From NCBI GenBank assembly GCA_050953365.1, contig JBMNMN010000004.1, positions 1-64,000 on the forward strand: a stretch of 64,000 nucleotides of DNA, in the 5' to 3' direction. This document shows positions 18,739-27,552 of this stretch, one piece after another; positions within the stretch are counted from its first letter, which is position 1, and the number at the start of each line of letters is the position of its first letter. The DNA comes from UBA1426 sp050953365 (GTDB taxonomy: Bacteria > Bacillota > Clostridia > Peptostreptococcales > Anaerovoracaceae). The notes under the pieces are model-generated. The model was not told the origin of the DNA and ran no database searches. It was given only the letters and a program-made list of their open reading frames with translations. A program made the translations under genes and the position numbers.

Positions 18739-18778
18739 AGGTTCCAAGGACCCTGTTTTACGAAACGGAGGGATGTCA

Positions 18779-19273
18779 ATGAAAATTGGAATTATTGTTC
18801 ATTCACGTACCGGCAACACGCTTAGCGCAGCGGAAAAACTCAAGGAAGAATTGAGCGCGAAAGGACATAGCGCAGAACTTATGAGAGTGATTCCGGCAAG
18901 CGATGATACTAAGGTAAAGCCTCCGATGGAGTTCAAATCTGCTCCCGTCATCGAGGACTATGAGGTATTGCTGTTTGGGGCGCCGGTATGGGGCTTTAGC
19001 CTTTCTACGATAATGCAGGCATATCTTGAACAGTTGCCGTCGTTAAAAGGTAAAAAGATTGGCTGTTTTGTGACTCATATGTTTCCTTTTGCCTGGATGG
19101 GCGGAAACAGCGCCATTAAACAGTTTAAGGCATTATGTGAGGCAAAGGGCGGGGAGGTTTCAGCTACCGCAATTGTAAACTGGTCCTCCAAAGGCCGAGA
19201 AAAAGATATTGCGATAACAGTTGAAAAACTGGGTAATATAGTGTCAGACCCAAATTCAGACACCATACAATAG
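18779..19273 (+). CDS. Flavodoxin
   Basis: A 164-residue flavodoxin-like protein. The N-terminal phosphate-binding loop HSRTGNT follows the first strand (MKIGIIV), and FGAPVWGFSLS fits the isoalloxazine loop. It would bind FMN and act as a low-potential electron carrier in the cytosol. ATG 18779 is preferred over ATG 18773 because the GGAGG site ends only one base before the earlier codon but about eight bases before the later one. Follows rsgA. Confidence 0.8.
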   Translation: MKIGIIVHSRTGNTLSAAEKLKEELSAKGHSAELMRVIPASDDTKVKPPMEFKSAPVIEDYEVLLFGAPVWGFSLSTIMQAYLEQLPSLKGKKIGCFVTHMFPFAWMGGNSAIKQFKALCEAKGGEVSATAIVNWSSKGREKDIAITVEKLGNIVSDPNSDTIQ

Positions 19274-19355
19274 CTTTTTGTGAAATTAATTACCAATCGC
19301 AAATAAACGATACAAAATGATTTAATATGCAAACGCGGAGAGGGTAACACTACAT

Positions 19356-19784
19356 ATGTCACGAGCCGTCATAAGATATGCACTATTAATCGCAGGTTCC
19401 ATAACTCTTGTACTCGGGCTCATCGGAATATTCATTCCCGTGTTGCCCACGACTCCGTTTCTGCTGATTTCGGCGTATTGCTATTTGCGAAGCTCAAAGC
19501 GAATGTATAACTGGCTCATTCATCATAAAGTTCTGGGGAGTTATATCTATAATTACCTGGAACATAGAGCCGTTCTCAGAAAAACAAAAATAGGAGCCAT
19601 AGTATTTCTATGGCTCACTCTGTCAATTTCTATGTTTCTCATCGGTAACTGGCATGTCCGCGCCTTCCTGCTGCTGGTGGGAATCTGCGTAAGCATTCAC
19701 CTGTTCACTTTGAAAACCTTGGAACGCAAGGATTTTGCCATCCCCGTACAGGAACCTGACGCGGACCCGAAATCGATTCAGTAA
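19356..19784 (+). CDS. DUF454 (YbaN-like) inner membrane protein
   Basis: A 142-residue membrane protein with the DUF454 signature: an N-terminal helix (ALLIAGSITLVLGLIGIFIPVLP) ending in LPTTPFLLISAYCYLRSS, then a short loop, then two close helices (IGAIVFLWLTLSISMFL and VRAFLLLVGICVSIHLF). The PTTPF motif and the following SSKRMYNWL are diagnostic. The function of the family is not established. Preceded by GGAGAGGG. Confidence 0.85.
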   Translation: MSRAVIRYALLIAGSITLVLGLIGIFIPVLPTTPFLLISAYCYLRSSKRMYNWLIHHKVLGSYIYNYLEHRAVLRKTKIGAIVFLWLTLSISMFLIGNWHVRAFLLLVGICVSIHLFTLKTLERKDFAIPVQEPDADPKSIQ

Positions 19785-19802
19785 TTGTCATCCGCTAAAG
19801 GT

Positions 19803-20486
19803 TTATGCGTAAGCCGTGGGGCAATTGTCTCTGCGCTCGCACAGATCGCAGGGCCTTATGCTTCGCTCATCCTTTTCTCTTTGTATGCCGAATATGCCGG
19901 ACACGCTTTTCTTGGGGTGCATCATGAATCTGTCGCTTAATGTGACGCCGATGGCTCCGGGATCAAGCGTATCAAAGATAAGCGTTTGCATTTCGATGGG
20001 GATGTTGTTCTGCCCGGGGCTGAAAGAATGCGTAACAAACAGATTTTGATTTTCTAAATTTTTGGCAATAAATTGTATCGCCCATTTATCCGCGCATTCG
20101 ATAAAAGCGGTACCCCAGTTATCGAGGAACAGTTTGGTCAGCATATTGTCCTCGGCGGCATCCAGTTCATCATAACCTGAAAGTGTCGCAACGATGAAAC
20201 CGAGCTCAAAAGAGCGCGCAAACACATCGGGCAACAGTTCCGATTCTAAGAGAATTCCATTTTTCAGCCGAATGCTCCCCTTGTCCATGCTTTCAATCTC
20301 ATAGGACTCAAAGAGGCATTCCATCGTAAAATGCCGATAGGCGAGCTCTCTGGTCTGGTTGAAAGGTTTCTGAAATTTGGCCGGGATGTTTTCCATATCG
20401 ATGTTCATCATGCGGCCAAAGAGTTCGTCGATTCCGCTGACCTCGGCGACGGGTATTTTTACGGTTTGTCTTTTTAGAATGCTCAT
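19803..20486 (-). CDS. Cobalamin-dependent methionine synthase activation-domain-like protein
   Basis: A stand-alone protein of 227 residues resembling the AdoMet-binding activation domain of MetH. The region LSDRFMMHPKKSVSGIFGI corresponds to the conserved segment near the end of that domain, and the C-terminus carries a Cys cluster (CDLCERRDNCPTAY). Clostridial genomes have such free-standing versions, thought to help reductive reactivation of corrinoid proteins; no metH or corrinoid protein is nearby. ATG 20486 is chosen because AGGAG lies 8 bases upstream; a TTG two codons earlier is too close. It converges with the DUF454 gene. Confidence 0.65.
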   Translation of the reverse strand: MSILKRQTVKIPVAEVSGIDELFGRMMNIDMENIPAKFQKPFNQTRELAYRHFTMECLFESYEIESMDKGSIRLKNGILLESELLPDVFARSFELGFIVATLSGYDELDAAEDNMLTKLFLDNWGTAFIECADKWAIQFIAKNLENQNLFVTHSFSPGQNNIPIEMQTLIFDTLDPGAIGVTLSDRFMMHPKKSVSGIFGIQREKDERSIRPCDLCERRDNCPTAYA

Positions 20487-20642
20487 ACACAAGTCTCCTA
20501 TTGAACTCTTCTATGAAATAATCTTCCGTTAAATAATAAAATAACAACCAACATTTTCATTATAGCAGGAAACTGAATGAACGGACCAGTAAATATTAGA
20601 ATAATTAGAAGATAAAAGCCGCCAAGCCCTTCCGGTTACCAA

Positions 20643-22508
20643 TTAACCGGTCCGTTCCGTCTTCTCGACTACGATAACATGAATTCCGGCGCCCTTTATG
20701 GAAGAATTTATAATAAGCAAATCATTGGCATTTTCCACACCTACTTGGGCCTGAGGTTCGGTATTCAACATGTGAACCCAAGTCTCCGGCAGGGGTGATG
20801 TTTCCGGAAAACCCAAATGGGCCATATGGGCAAAAATGGAGTTGTGATTTGAAAGGGCGTATTTCGCTATAACGTATTGGCCCGGCTCAACAGGAATATT
20901 GAAGTCAACGTGGAGTTCGTTATTGAATGAATTGATTATGTCATTTGCTTCGTAGACGCCGGCATTGCGCAGGCAGAGGTGCTGTATATCGTCGTTATAA
21001 TTTATAACTACCAGAGTATAAGAGTCCTTATCAGGTATATCATTTTTTATTACATAGTGATATTTCCCCCAATTGAGAAGCTTTCCTTTGATGTTCTTAA
21101 GCAGCCGGTAGGCGTAGAAGGAAGGCTTGGGCACAAAACCGGAGGTTATGCATGAAGGAGCTCCCTTCAATACCCTTAACGGATCCCCCTGGTCTCTCAA
21201 CCTGCAGTGGAGCGAGCTTTCGCTTGAGGTAAAATACTCCCGGAATATGTGTACCGCTGCGGCAATTGAGTCGAAACCCGCTGAAGAATCGCTGCTCAAA
21301 CTGTTTTCACGCGCCGTAGATACTTCGTATCCGGCGAAATTCAGCCGATTTGCAATCAGAGCGGTTGTTGTTTCGTTGTCGCCGGCACGAGAGGCAATGA
21401 CAACCTTGGAGACGTTGAGATCATAGAGCAGATTGAAAAGCCGCTCGCCCATTACCTGATAATCCTCCTGGGTTATTACAACTTCAAGAGAGTGCCGCTT
21501 ATCCATAATGGCCGGCGTCGCGGGGTCTACATCAACGGTGAAGTGGAGACGCTCCACCACAGAAGGACTTTTTTCCTGATCGCTTACGGCTGAAATACAT
21601 CTCCTAATAAGGCCGATAGCTTCGCCGTCGGAAAGCAGTTCAATCTGCAGAGGTCTTTTTTCACTCAGAACATGGGATTTATAGCGTTTGCGGTATTCCT
21701 CGGGCGTTTGACCGAACCATTTTTTGAAAAACTTAATATAATAAGAGGTGTTTGAAAAGCCCACATCTTTTGCTATCTCGCTAATTTTACGATCGGTTCC
21801 TAAAAGGGGGATTTCCGACATCTCCACTCTGGCGAAACAGAGAAACTCCCGGAAGTTCAGGCCTATGTGATCGCGGATAAGGTGGGAAAGATAGTAGGTG
21901 CTTAAATGTTTCCTTTCCGCCAGATCCTCCAGAGTGATCTTGTTTGGATGATTTGCGTATATATAGTTTATTATCCGGCTGATCCGCTCCACTATCACCG
22001 GATTATCATTTCTGAAATTTGTTACAACCTGGCCGTCGAAAGCGAACAAGTTATAGTACCGGTTCAGGTAATTTATCACATCGATCATCTGATCAACGCA
22101 GATATTTTTGTAATTGAAACTCCTTTTTTTGTATTCCAGCAGGATGCGGAGAAGCATTTTTTGGAGTATATCCAGCTTGAGATGCTTGTTATCTCTCACA
22201 TAGGTCATGAAACACGCCCTGGGCAGTGTGGGGAAGTATTGGGTAAAAAAGCGGTTGCTGACCTGTATGAATGCCACGACGTTGTCTTTTTCCGTTGCAG
22301 TCAAACCGTGGATTTCATGACCGCTGTTGGTGAAAATATCTCCTTCTTTCAGAAGATAATTATGGCATACGTTTTTAATTCGGATTTCACCTTTAAGAAC
22401 AAAAATAATGTCAACATCCTGATGATAATGAAAAGGATACTCTTTAACTCTTGCAATCCGAATATTCAGTGGAAAATCATCAGGATATGCTGTTTGTTCA
22501 AGTAACAT
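20643..22508 (-). CDS. AraC-family regulator with N-terminal cupin and C-terminal GH39-like domain
   Basis: Three parts in 621 residues. The N-terminus is a cupin-like sensing domain (FHYHQDVDIIFVLKGEIRI...LKEGDIFTNSGHEIH). Residues about 175-275 are the AraC double helix-turn-helix (ITLEDLAERKHLSTYYLSHL; ISEIAKDVGFSNTSYYIKFF...GQTPEEYRKRY). The last 330 residues resemble the C-terminal half of a GH39 beta-xylosidase-like domain (FVPKPSFYAYRLL, TLVVINYND, EPGQYVIAKYALS), probably without catalysis and used for ligand sensing or dimerisation. It is divergent from the glycyl radical enzyme operon, which it is likely to control. Confidence 0.8.
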   Translation of the reverse strand: MLLEQTAYPDDFPLNIRIARVKEYPFHYHQDVDIIFVLKGEIRIKNVCHNYLLKEGDIFTNSGHEIHGLTATEKDNVVAFIQVSNRFFTQYFPTLPRACFMTYVRDNKHLKLDILQKMLLRILLEYKKRSFNYKNICVDQMIDVINYLNRYYNLFAFDGQVVTNFRNDNPVIVERISRIINYIYANHPNKITLEDLAERKHLSTYYLSHLIRDHIGLNFREFLCFARVEMSEIPLLGTDRKISEIAKDVGFSNTSYYIKFFKKWFGQTPEEYRKRYKSHVLSEKRPLQIELLSDGEAIGLIRRCISAVSDQEKSPSVVERLHFTVDVDPATPAIMDKRHSLEVVITQEDYQVMGERLFNLLYDLNVSKVVIASRAGDNETTTALIANRLNFAGYEVSTARENSLSSDSSAGFDSIAAAVHIFREYFTSSESSLHCRLRDQGDPLRVLKGAPSCITSGFVPKPSFYAYRLLKNIKGKLLNWGKYHYVIKNDIPDKDSYTLVVINYNDDIQHLCLRNAGVYEANDIINSFNNELHVDFNIPVEPGQYVIAKYALSNHNSIFAHMAHLGFPETSPLPETWVHMLNTEPQAQVGVENANDLLIINSSIKGAGIHVIVVEKTERTG

Positions 22509-22831
22509 GGCGGACGTCCCCCTTATAATTCCTACATGGATACATATTTATTATACCAAAGATTATGGATCGCAAAAAAATGTTTTATTTACCGTTATAG
22601 CAACTCAATTAAAGTTTACAGCAATCTAATTGAAGGAAATGATTGTTAACAATATAACAAAAATAAGCCGCTTTTTCAGGAAATATGGGAGCTTCAAGGG
22701 GGTTTTGGCGATTTTCCAGGCATTCTTTTCATCCTCAACTTAATAAGAAAAAACGACAAGCCAGATATTGTGTTCCATTTCCGCAAAAGATACTCTAAAA
22801 GCGGGTTTAGAGAACGGAAGGAGGAAAAACG

Positions 22832-25194
22832 TTGACGCCGAGAATCAAGAGGATGAGGGAAAAGCTTTTCAATACCACTCCGAGAATCACGGCAGAGAGA
22901 CTGGTGCTGGCAACGGAAGCATATAAGAAGTTTGCCGGCGATGCGGTTCCTATTTTCAGAGCCAAAGTTGTCAATCACATAATGGAAAACATGACAACTC
23001 TCATTTTTGATGACGAGCTCATCGTGGGAACGGCAACGAATGCATATAGAGGTGCCAACCTGCACCCGGATTTCCAGTCCAGCTCGTGGTACATTAGCGA
23101 TATTGACGAGTTTTCAACAAGAAGCAAGGACCCATATTACATTTCACCGGAAGACAAGGAGACCATTCTTGAAACGCTTAAGTATTGGGAAGGCAAGTCC
23201 ATGGAAGACCTGGCAGATCAGGTGCTTCCAAAGCACATTCAGGAACTGGAGAAAGACGACATCATCTGCGTAGGCCTCCAGAACGGTGTTTCGGGTGAAA
23301 CATTATGCGATCATGAGAAGATCCTGACTGTAGGAATCAGGGGATACATTGAAGAGTGCCGGAGAAACATCGATAACCTGGTGCCTCAGAGCATGGAGGA
23401 CCAGGCGAAGATAGATTTTTGGAAGGCATGTATCATTCAAGCTGAAGGACTTATCACTTATGCAAACAGGATGGCGGATGAGGCCGAGAGACAGGCGGCA
23501 GAATGCGCCGATGACAAAAGAAAGCAGGAGCTCTTGACTATTGCAGAAAACTGCAGAGTTGTTCCGGAGCATCCACCTCAAAACTTTCACCAGGCACTTC
23601 AGGCAATATGGTTTGTACACGTTTATTTCTACATAGAAGTCTGCACCACGGCATGCGGATTCGGCAGATTTGATCAGTACATGTGGCCTTTCTATAAAAA
23701 AGACGTAATCGACGAGAAAAATATCACCAGAAAAGAAGCTCTTGAATTGTTGCAGTGTTTTTATCTCAAGACATGCGAAGTATATGAAGTAAGGGACAGC
23801 TGGTATGCAACTTCCTTTGCCGGTTATCCTATGTGGCAAATTCTCATGGTAGGCGGACAGACTTCCGACGGTAAAGATGCGACAAACGACTTGTCATATC
23901 TCTGTCTTGAAGCGGCGGATGAACTTCAGACTACCCAGCCTGTAATGGCGGTAAGGGTTTGGGAAGGAACACCAGAAGAGCTGATCAAGTTCGGCTGCAG
24001 GATGATCCAGGAAGGACAGGCAAATCCGGGATTCTTCAACGACGATGTGGGAATAAAAATAGCCCTGAAAAAAGGCGGAACCATGGAAGAAGCAAGAGAT
24101 TGGGCAATCGTCGGTTGTGTTCAGCCGGCTCCTGGCGGCGGCAGCGCGGACGGCTCCCCGGACGCCGGATACGTCAATATGGGCAAGATGATCGAGTTGG
24201 TTTTGCACAACGGCGTTGATCCCCGCACCGGCAAGCAGGTGGGACTTAAAACGGGAGATCCGAGAGAGTTTAAGAATATAGAAGAGTTCAAAGATGCTCT
24301 CAAAAAGCAGATTATTCATCATTACGATTTGATCCGAACCGGCTATAACATGATGCAGAGCATCCATATGAACAGGTACCCGGTAATCTTCGCGTCCATG
24401 GTAACCAAGGGATGCGTTGAAAGCGGTAAATCAGTCCAGCACGGAGGAGCGAAATATTCGACAGCCGGCATGTATGTTACCGGCGCGGCTAATCTGGCAG
24501 ATTGCATCGCGGCAATAGAAAAATGCGTGTTTGAAGATAAAGATATAACGATGGATGAACTCATCAAAGCTGCGATGCCAACTTTGAGGGTTATGAAAGA
24601 ATTCGCCAGCTCCTTTTGAACAGGCCTGAAAAATATGGGAACAACCAGGAGCGTGCGGACAACATATACAAGGAAATGATGCATTACATTGCCGACACAG
24701 TTCAGGAGTGGAAGGACGCCAGAGGCGGACATTACAGCTTCGGCATCGATTCCCAGACGATGAACATCCCCCACGGCGCCGTTACCGGGGCGCTTCCCGA
24801 CGGAAGGCTTGCGGGCGAGCCCCTTTGCGATGCGGCTTCACCGATGATGGGCAGAGACATTAACGGACCGACAGCTACTGTGAAATCCGTTGCAAACGTT
24901 GAGCCTGCAAAGCTGGAGGAAGGCGCATTGTTCAACCTGCGCTTTGACCCCAGAGGAGTTCAGGGAGAAAAAGGCTTAAATATTATCGATGGCGTTATTA
25001 AAACATTCTTCGATTCCGGCGGACATCATATACAGATAAACGTAGTAGATAATGAAACTCTCAAGGATGCACAGAAAAATCCTGAGAAATATAAAGGGCT
25101 CATGGTTCGCGTAGCGGGTTACATGGCATACTTTACGGAACTGGATAAGAGCGCCCAGGATGCGATCATCTACAGAACCGCCCACTTATCATAA
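22832..25194 (+). pseudogene. Glycyl radical enzyme (PFL/dehydratase-decarboxylase superfamily), one frameshift
   Basis: The gene reads from TTG 22832 (GGAGG 8 bases upstream) and breaks near 24604, where one missing C would join the frame ending at 24619 to the frame that runs to 25194; the intact product would be about 787 residues. The thiyl-radical Cys is Cys429 in VGCVQP, and the glycyl loop near the C-terminus is VRVAGYMAYFTEL. Most dehydratase and decarboxylase members have GCVEP, so Gln at position 431 replaces the usual catalytic Glu. I cannot name the substrate. The activase follows 65 bp downstream and the AraC regulator is divergent. The break may be real decay or a base-calling error. 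Confidence 0.85.
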
Positions 25195-25259
25195 AACTCG
25201 CCAGGACCGGCATAAATATGGAAAATGTTGCACTGGTGTAAACGGAGAGAAAGATATTG

Positions 25260-26195
25260 ATGGAAACCACAACAGAACGCCTCCTTGTAGGAAGTCTCCA
25301 GAAATTCTCAACAGAAGACGGACCGGGAATCAGGACCACGATATTTTTGAAGGGCTGCCCCCTCAATTGCAAGTGGTGCCACAATCCTGAACTCATCGAC
25401 CCGCGCCAGCAACTTATGCGATCTCCAAACAACTGCATCGGATGCGGATACTGTATAAAAATATGCCCGAGGGGTGCGTTGTCAATGAATCCTGAAGAGG
25501 GTATAGCCATTGACAGAGAGAAATGCGATGTGTGCCTTGCATGCGCCGGCGAATGCTATGCACAAGCCTTGAGACCCGTGGCCATGCCCATGACCATAGA
25601 TGAAATACTTGATGTAGCTGAGCAGGATAAGGGATTTTATGACAACACAGGCGGGGGTATAACGGTCAGCGGAGGAGAAATTCTCATCCACGCAGAGCTC
25701 GTCAGCAAGCTCATCGACGAAGCGGGCAAGCGAGGGGTCAACGTGTGTTTAGATACATGTGGTTTCGGAGATTCACAGTCCCTCATGGAAATGGCGCTCA
25801 AGGATAACGTGACCCATATTCTCTACGATATGAAGTCAATTGACGATGAAGTACACAGAGAGTACACGGGCGTCAGCAACCAGCTGATAATTGAAAATCT
25901 GAGGATGCTGGCGGCAGATGTGAGGACGGCGGACAAGCTGGTCATGAGAATGCCCCTTATCAGGGAAGTCAACGACAGCGACGACATAATCAAGCGTACA
26001 GGCGAACTTTATAAAGAAATCGGCGTTAAAAGAGTCAGCATTCTACCCTATCATAGTCTTGGAGTAAGCAAAAAAAGAAACGTAGACGGTGATGAGCAGG
26101 ACAAATTCCAGCAACCGACGGAAGAACGCCTGACGGAAATAGAAAAATTTTTTAAAGGCATGGATTTAGAAGTGGAGGTTTTAGGAAGAGCGTAG
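25260..26195 (+). CDS. Glycyl radical enzyme activase (radical SAM, two extra [4Fe-4S])
   Basis: A 311-residue radical SAM activase that abstracts hydrogen from the glycyl loop of the upstream enzyme. The SAM cluster motif is CPLNCKWC (about residues 33-40). It is followed by a ferredoxin-like insert with CIGCGYCIKICPRGAL and CDVCLACAGECYAQAL, found in activases of the dehydratase/decarboxylase type but not in the shorter PFL activase. GGGITVSGGE is the conserved SAM-binding segment. ATG 25260 is preferred to the TTG one codon earlier. Same operon as the glycyl radical enzyme. Confidence 0.92.
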   Translation: METTTERLLVGSLQKFSTEDGPGIRTTIFLKGCPLNCKWCHNPELIDPRQQLMRSPNNCIGCGYCIKICPRGALSMNPEEGIAIDREKCDVCLACAGECYAQALRPVAMPMTIDEILDVAEQDKGFYDNTGGGITVSGGEILIHAELVSKLIDEAGKRGVNVCLDTCGFGDSQSLMEMALKDNVTHILYDMKSIDDEVHREYTGVSNQLIIENLRMLAADVRTADKLVMRMPLIREVNDSDDIIKRTGELYKEIGVKRVSILPYHSLGVSKKRNVDGDEQDKFQQPTEERLTEIEKFFKGMDLEVEVLGRA

Positions 26196-26318
26196 AAATT
26201 TAACAGGTTAAAGTGTAAGGCAAAAGGGATTTTGGGGGAGAGCAGTTAACGAATCGGACAGATCATGCCGGTTTATACAAAACAACAATATTTACTATTG
26301 AAAAGGAGATAAAAAGAC

Positions 26319-26734
26319 ATGGATCATTACGGTGTATTGACCTTAATACCGGCTTTCGGGTTTCTTGTGCTGGCGCTTGTTACCCGAAAAACCATCACTT
26401 CTATCGTGATCTCCGGATTGGCAGGATCATAGTAGTAGGACTCATCTGCTTCGCTACAGGTAACATTTGGAGCATACCTGCGGTAACCACTCCCATCGTA
26501 GTACCTTTAGCTGTCGCAGTAGGAGCCCACTTGCCTTTGACACTGGGCGCAATTATATCTGCGGCGGTCTTCGGAGCGCAGGCTTGCTTCTATTCAGACG
26601 TAGTCCTGCTGTCATCGTCCGCATGCAAGGTAAACAATGTAGATTACTGCATTGCACAGTTACCGTACATCATAATTCAAGTTGCAATAAGTACGGTGGT
26701 CTTCCTGGTTGCAGGATTTGCACTCGCAGCATAA
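26319..26734 (+). pseudogene. NhaC-family Na+/H+ antiporter, internally deleted
   Basis: The gene begins well (AAGGAG, ATG 26319, MDHYGVLTLIPAFGFLVLALVTRKT) but stops after 37 codons at 26430-26432. From about 26425, in another frame, the C-terminal end of the same kind of transporter continues (GNIWSIPAVTTPIVVPLAVAVG...FYSDVVLLSSSACKVNNVDY...) to the stop at 26734. Only about 140 of the roughly 450 residues of an NhaC protein remain, so the whole middle has been lost. It lies directly behind the activase gene and may once have carried the substrate or product of the glycyl radical enzyme. Confidence 0.8.
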
Positions 26735-26751
26735 TTAATATAGATGTAACA

Positions 26752-26782
26752 AAAAACCCGCTTTTCAGCGGGCTTTTTGTTT
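26752..26782 (+). terminator. Rho-independent terminator
   Basis: CCCGC-TTTTCA-GCGGG hairpin followed by a T-rich tract, just after the NhaC remnant. Confidence 0.85.
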
Positions 26783-26804
26783 TGGCATTTTGCCGTACTT
26801 GCAT

Positions 26805-26835
26805 TTGGTGTCTGACACTTTTCACAACTGATACT
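26805..26835. repeat. GTGTC-GACAC palindromic repeat, copy 1
   Basis: TTTGGTGTCTGACACTTTT followed by CACAACT. One of a dispersed family with the frame AGTTGTA-(n)-GTGTCnGACAC-(n)-TACAACT; other copies are at 26993-27024, 27479-27512 and 27892-27937, with a degenerate one near 38626-38665. Confidence 0.7.
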
Positions 26836-26855
26836 TTTTACGACTATTTAAACAT

Positions 26856-26982
26856 GTTTTGGCGCAGGGTCGCGCTCCCGTTCGAAGAAGCTACGCGCTG
26901 CGTGCCGCACTATCTAGACGGCCCGTCTTGCCCTGTTGGCACTTGCTTGTACTCGCCGGAGCGCAATCCTACGCTCCAAAAC
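26856..26982. repeat. MITE-like palindromic element, 127 bp
   Basis: Imperfect terminal inverted repeats of about 22 bp: GTTTTGGCGCAGGGT... from 26856 and ...CCTACGCTCCAAAAC ending at 26982. The segment is much more GC-rich than its flanks and has no credible coding capacity. It lies between two copies of the GTGTC-GACAC repeat. I do not know a matching transposase in the window. Confidence 0.55.
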
Positions 26983-26992
26983 ATAAAACTAG

Positions 26993-27024
26993 TTGTATTT
27001 GGTGTCAGACACTTTTTACAACTT
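26993..27024. repeat. GTGTC-GACAC palindromic repeat, copy 2
   Basis: TTGTATTTGGTGTCAGACAC then TTTTTACAACT. The most complete copy: the outer TTGTA and TACAA also pair. Confidence 0.7.
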
Positions 27025-27031
27025 TCAGGCC

Positions 27032-27415
27032 GGAATCATCGATGGCGTATTCTCAAGCAGAATTAACGTTGCTCATTTTGAACAGAATCAACGATATCTT
27101 CACCCAAAGCGATACTATCGATGCCTTTGCCTAATGAAGTCAACGATATCTTTAATCGCAGTCAAATCATCGCTGCTTTTTCTTGACAGAGTCAACGAAA
27201 TCTTTACCCGAAGCGAGATCATCGCTGCTTTTTCCCGGTGGAGGCATCGATATTTTTTCTCTGAGTGAAATTGTCGCTGTCTTTTTTCAGAAAAAGCAGC
27301 GTTAACATTAACGTTGTACATTTTATCGTTGCTTTTCAATTTTCTACAGCTTTGAAAGCAGCGACAAATAGCTTTGAATCCAAATCATCGCTGCTTATTT
27401 CAAATTAGAGCAGCG
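27032..27415. repeat. Inverted-repeat array D (CAACGAT / ATCGCTGC, 52 bp period)
   Basis: Six units at an exact 52 bp period. One core (TCAACGATATCTT-like) has its CG at 27040, 27092, 27144, 27196, 27248 and 27300. The second core (ATCATCGCTGCTTTTT-like) begins at 27067, 27119, 27171, 27223, 27275 and 27327. A last copy follows at 27389, 62 bp on. Inverted arms such as AAAAAGCAGCG (27291) and GAAAGCAGCGA (27354) allow hairpins with the forward arms. Units are diverged in between, so this is an old array. The three frames open through it on both strands encode no recognisable protein. Confidence 0.8.
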
Positions 27416-27478
27416 TATATTTCCTTCAATATCCAAAAAAATGTTGCCCCTTGCAAATAAGTTAGATTAGGTGTCAAG

Positions 27479-27512
27479 TTGTATTTGGTGTCTGACACTT
27501 TTTACAACTTGA
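27479..27512. repeat. GTGTC-GACAC palindromic repeat, copy 3
   Basis: TTGTATTTGGTGTCTGACAC then TTTTTACAACTT, directly before the IS3 remnant. Confidence 0.7.
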
Positions 27513-27516
27513 AACC

Positions 27517-27551
27517 GCACATTGCCATTACAACTTTGATTGACCGGAACA
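27517..27551 (+). mobile_element. Solo right end of an IS3-family element
   Basis: GCCATTACAACTTTGATTGA (with CC then GGAACA) matches the right end of the complete IS3 element (56209-56236) at all but one of 28 bases. It includes the last codons of orfB (HYNFD and stop). No other part of the element is present. Its outer tip at 27551 directly abuts array E. Confidence 0.75.
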
Positions 27552-27552
27552 A

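Noticed and set aside
26467..27339. Several open frames of 60-200 codons through the repeat region
   Set aside because: They follow NhaC remnant codons in the wrong frame, the MITE and array D; compositions are repeat-driven and no start signal is present.
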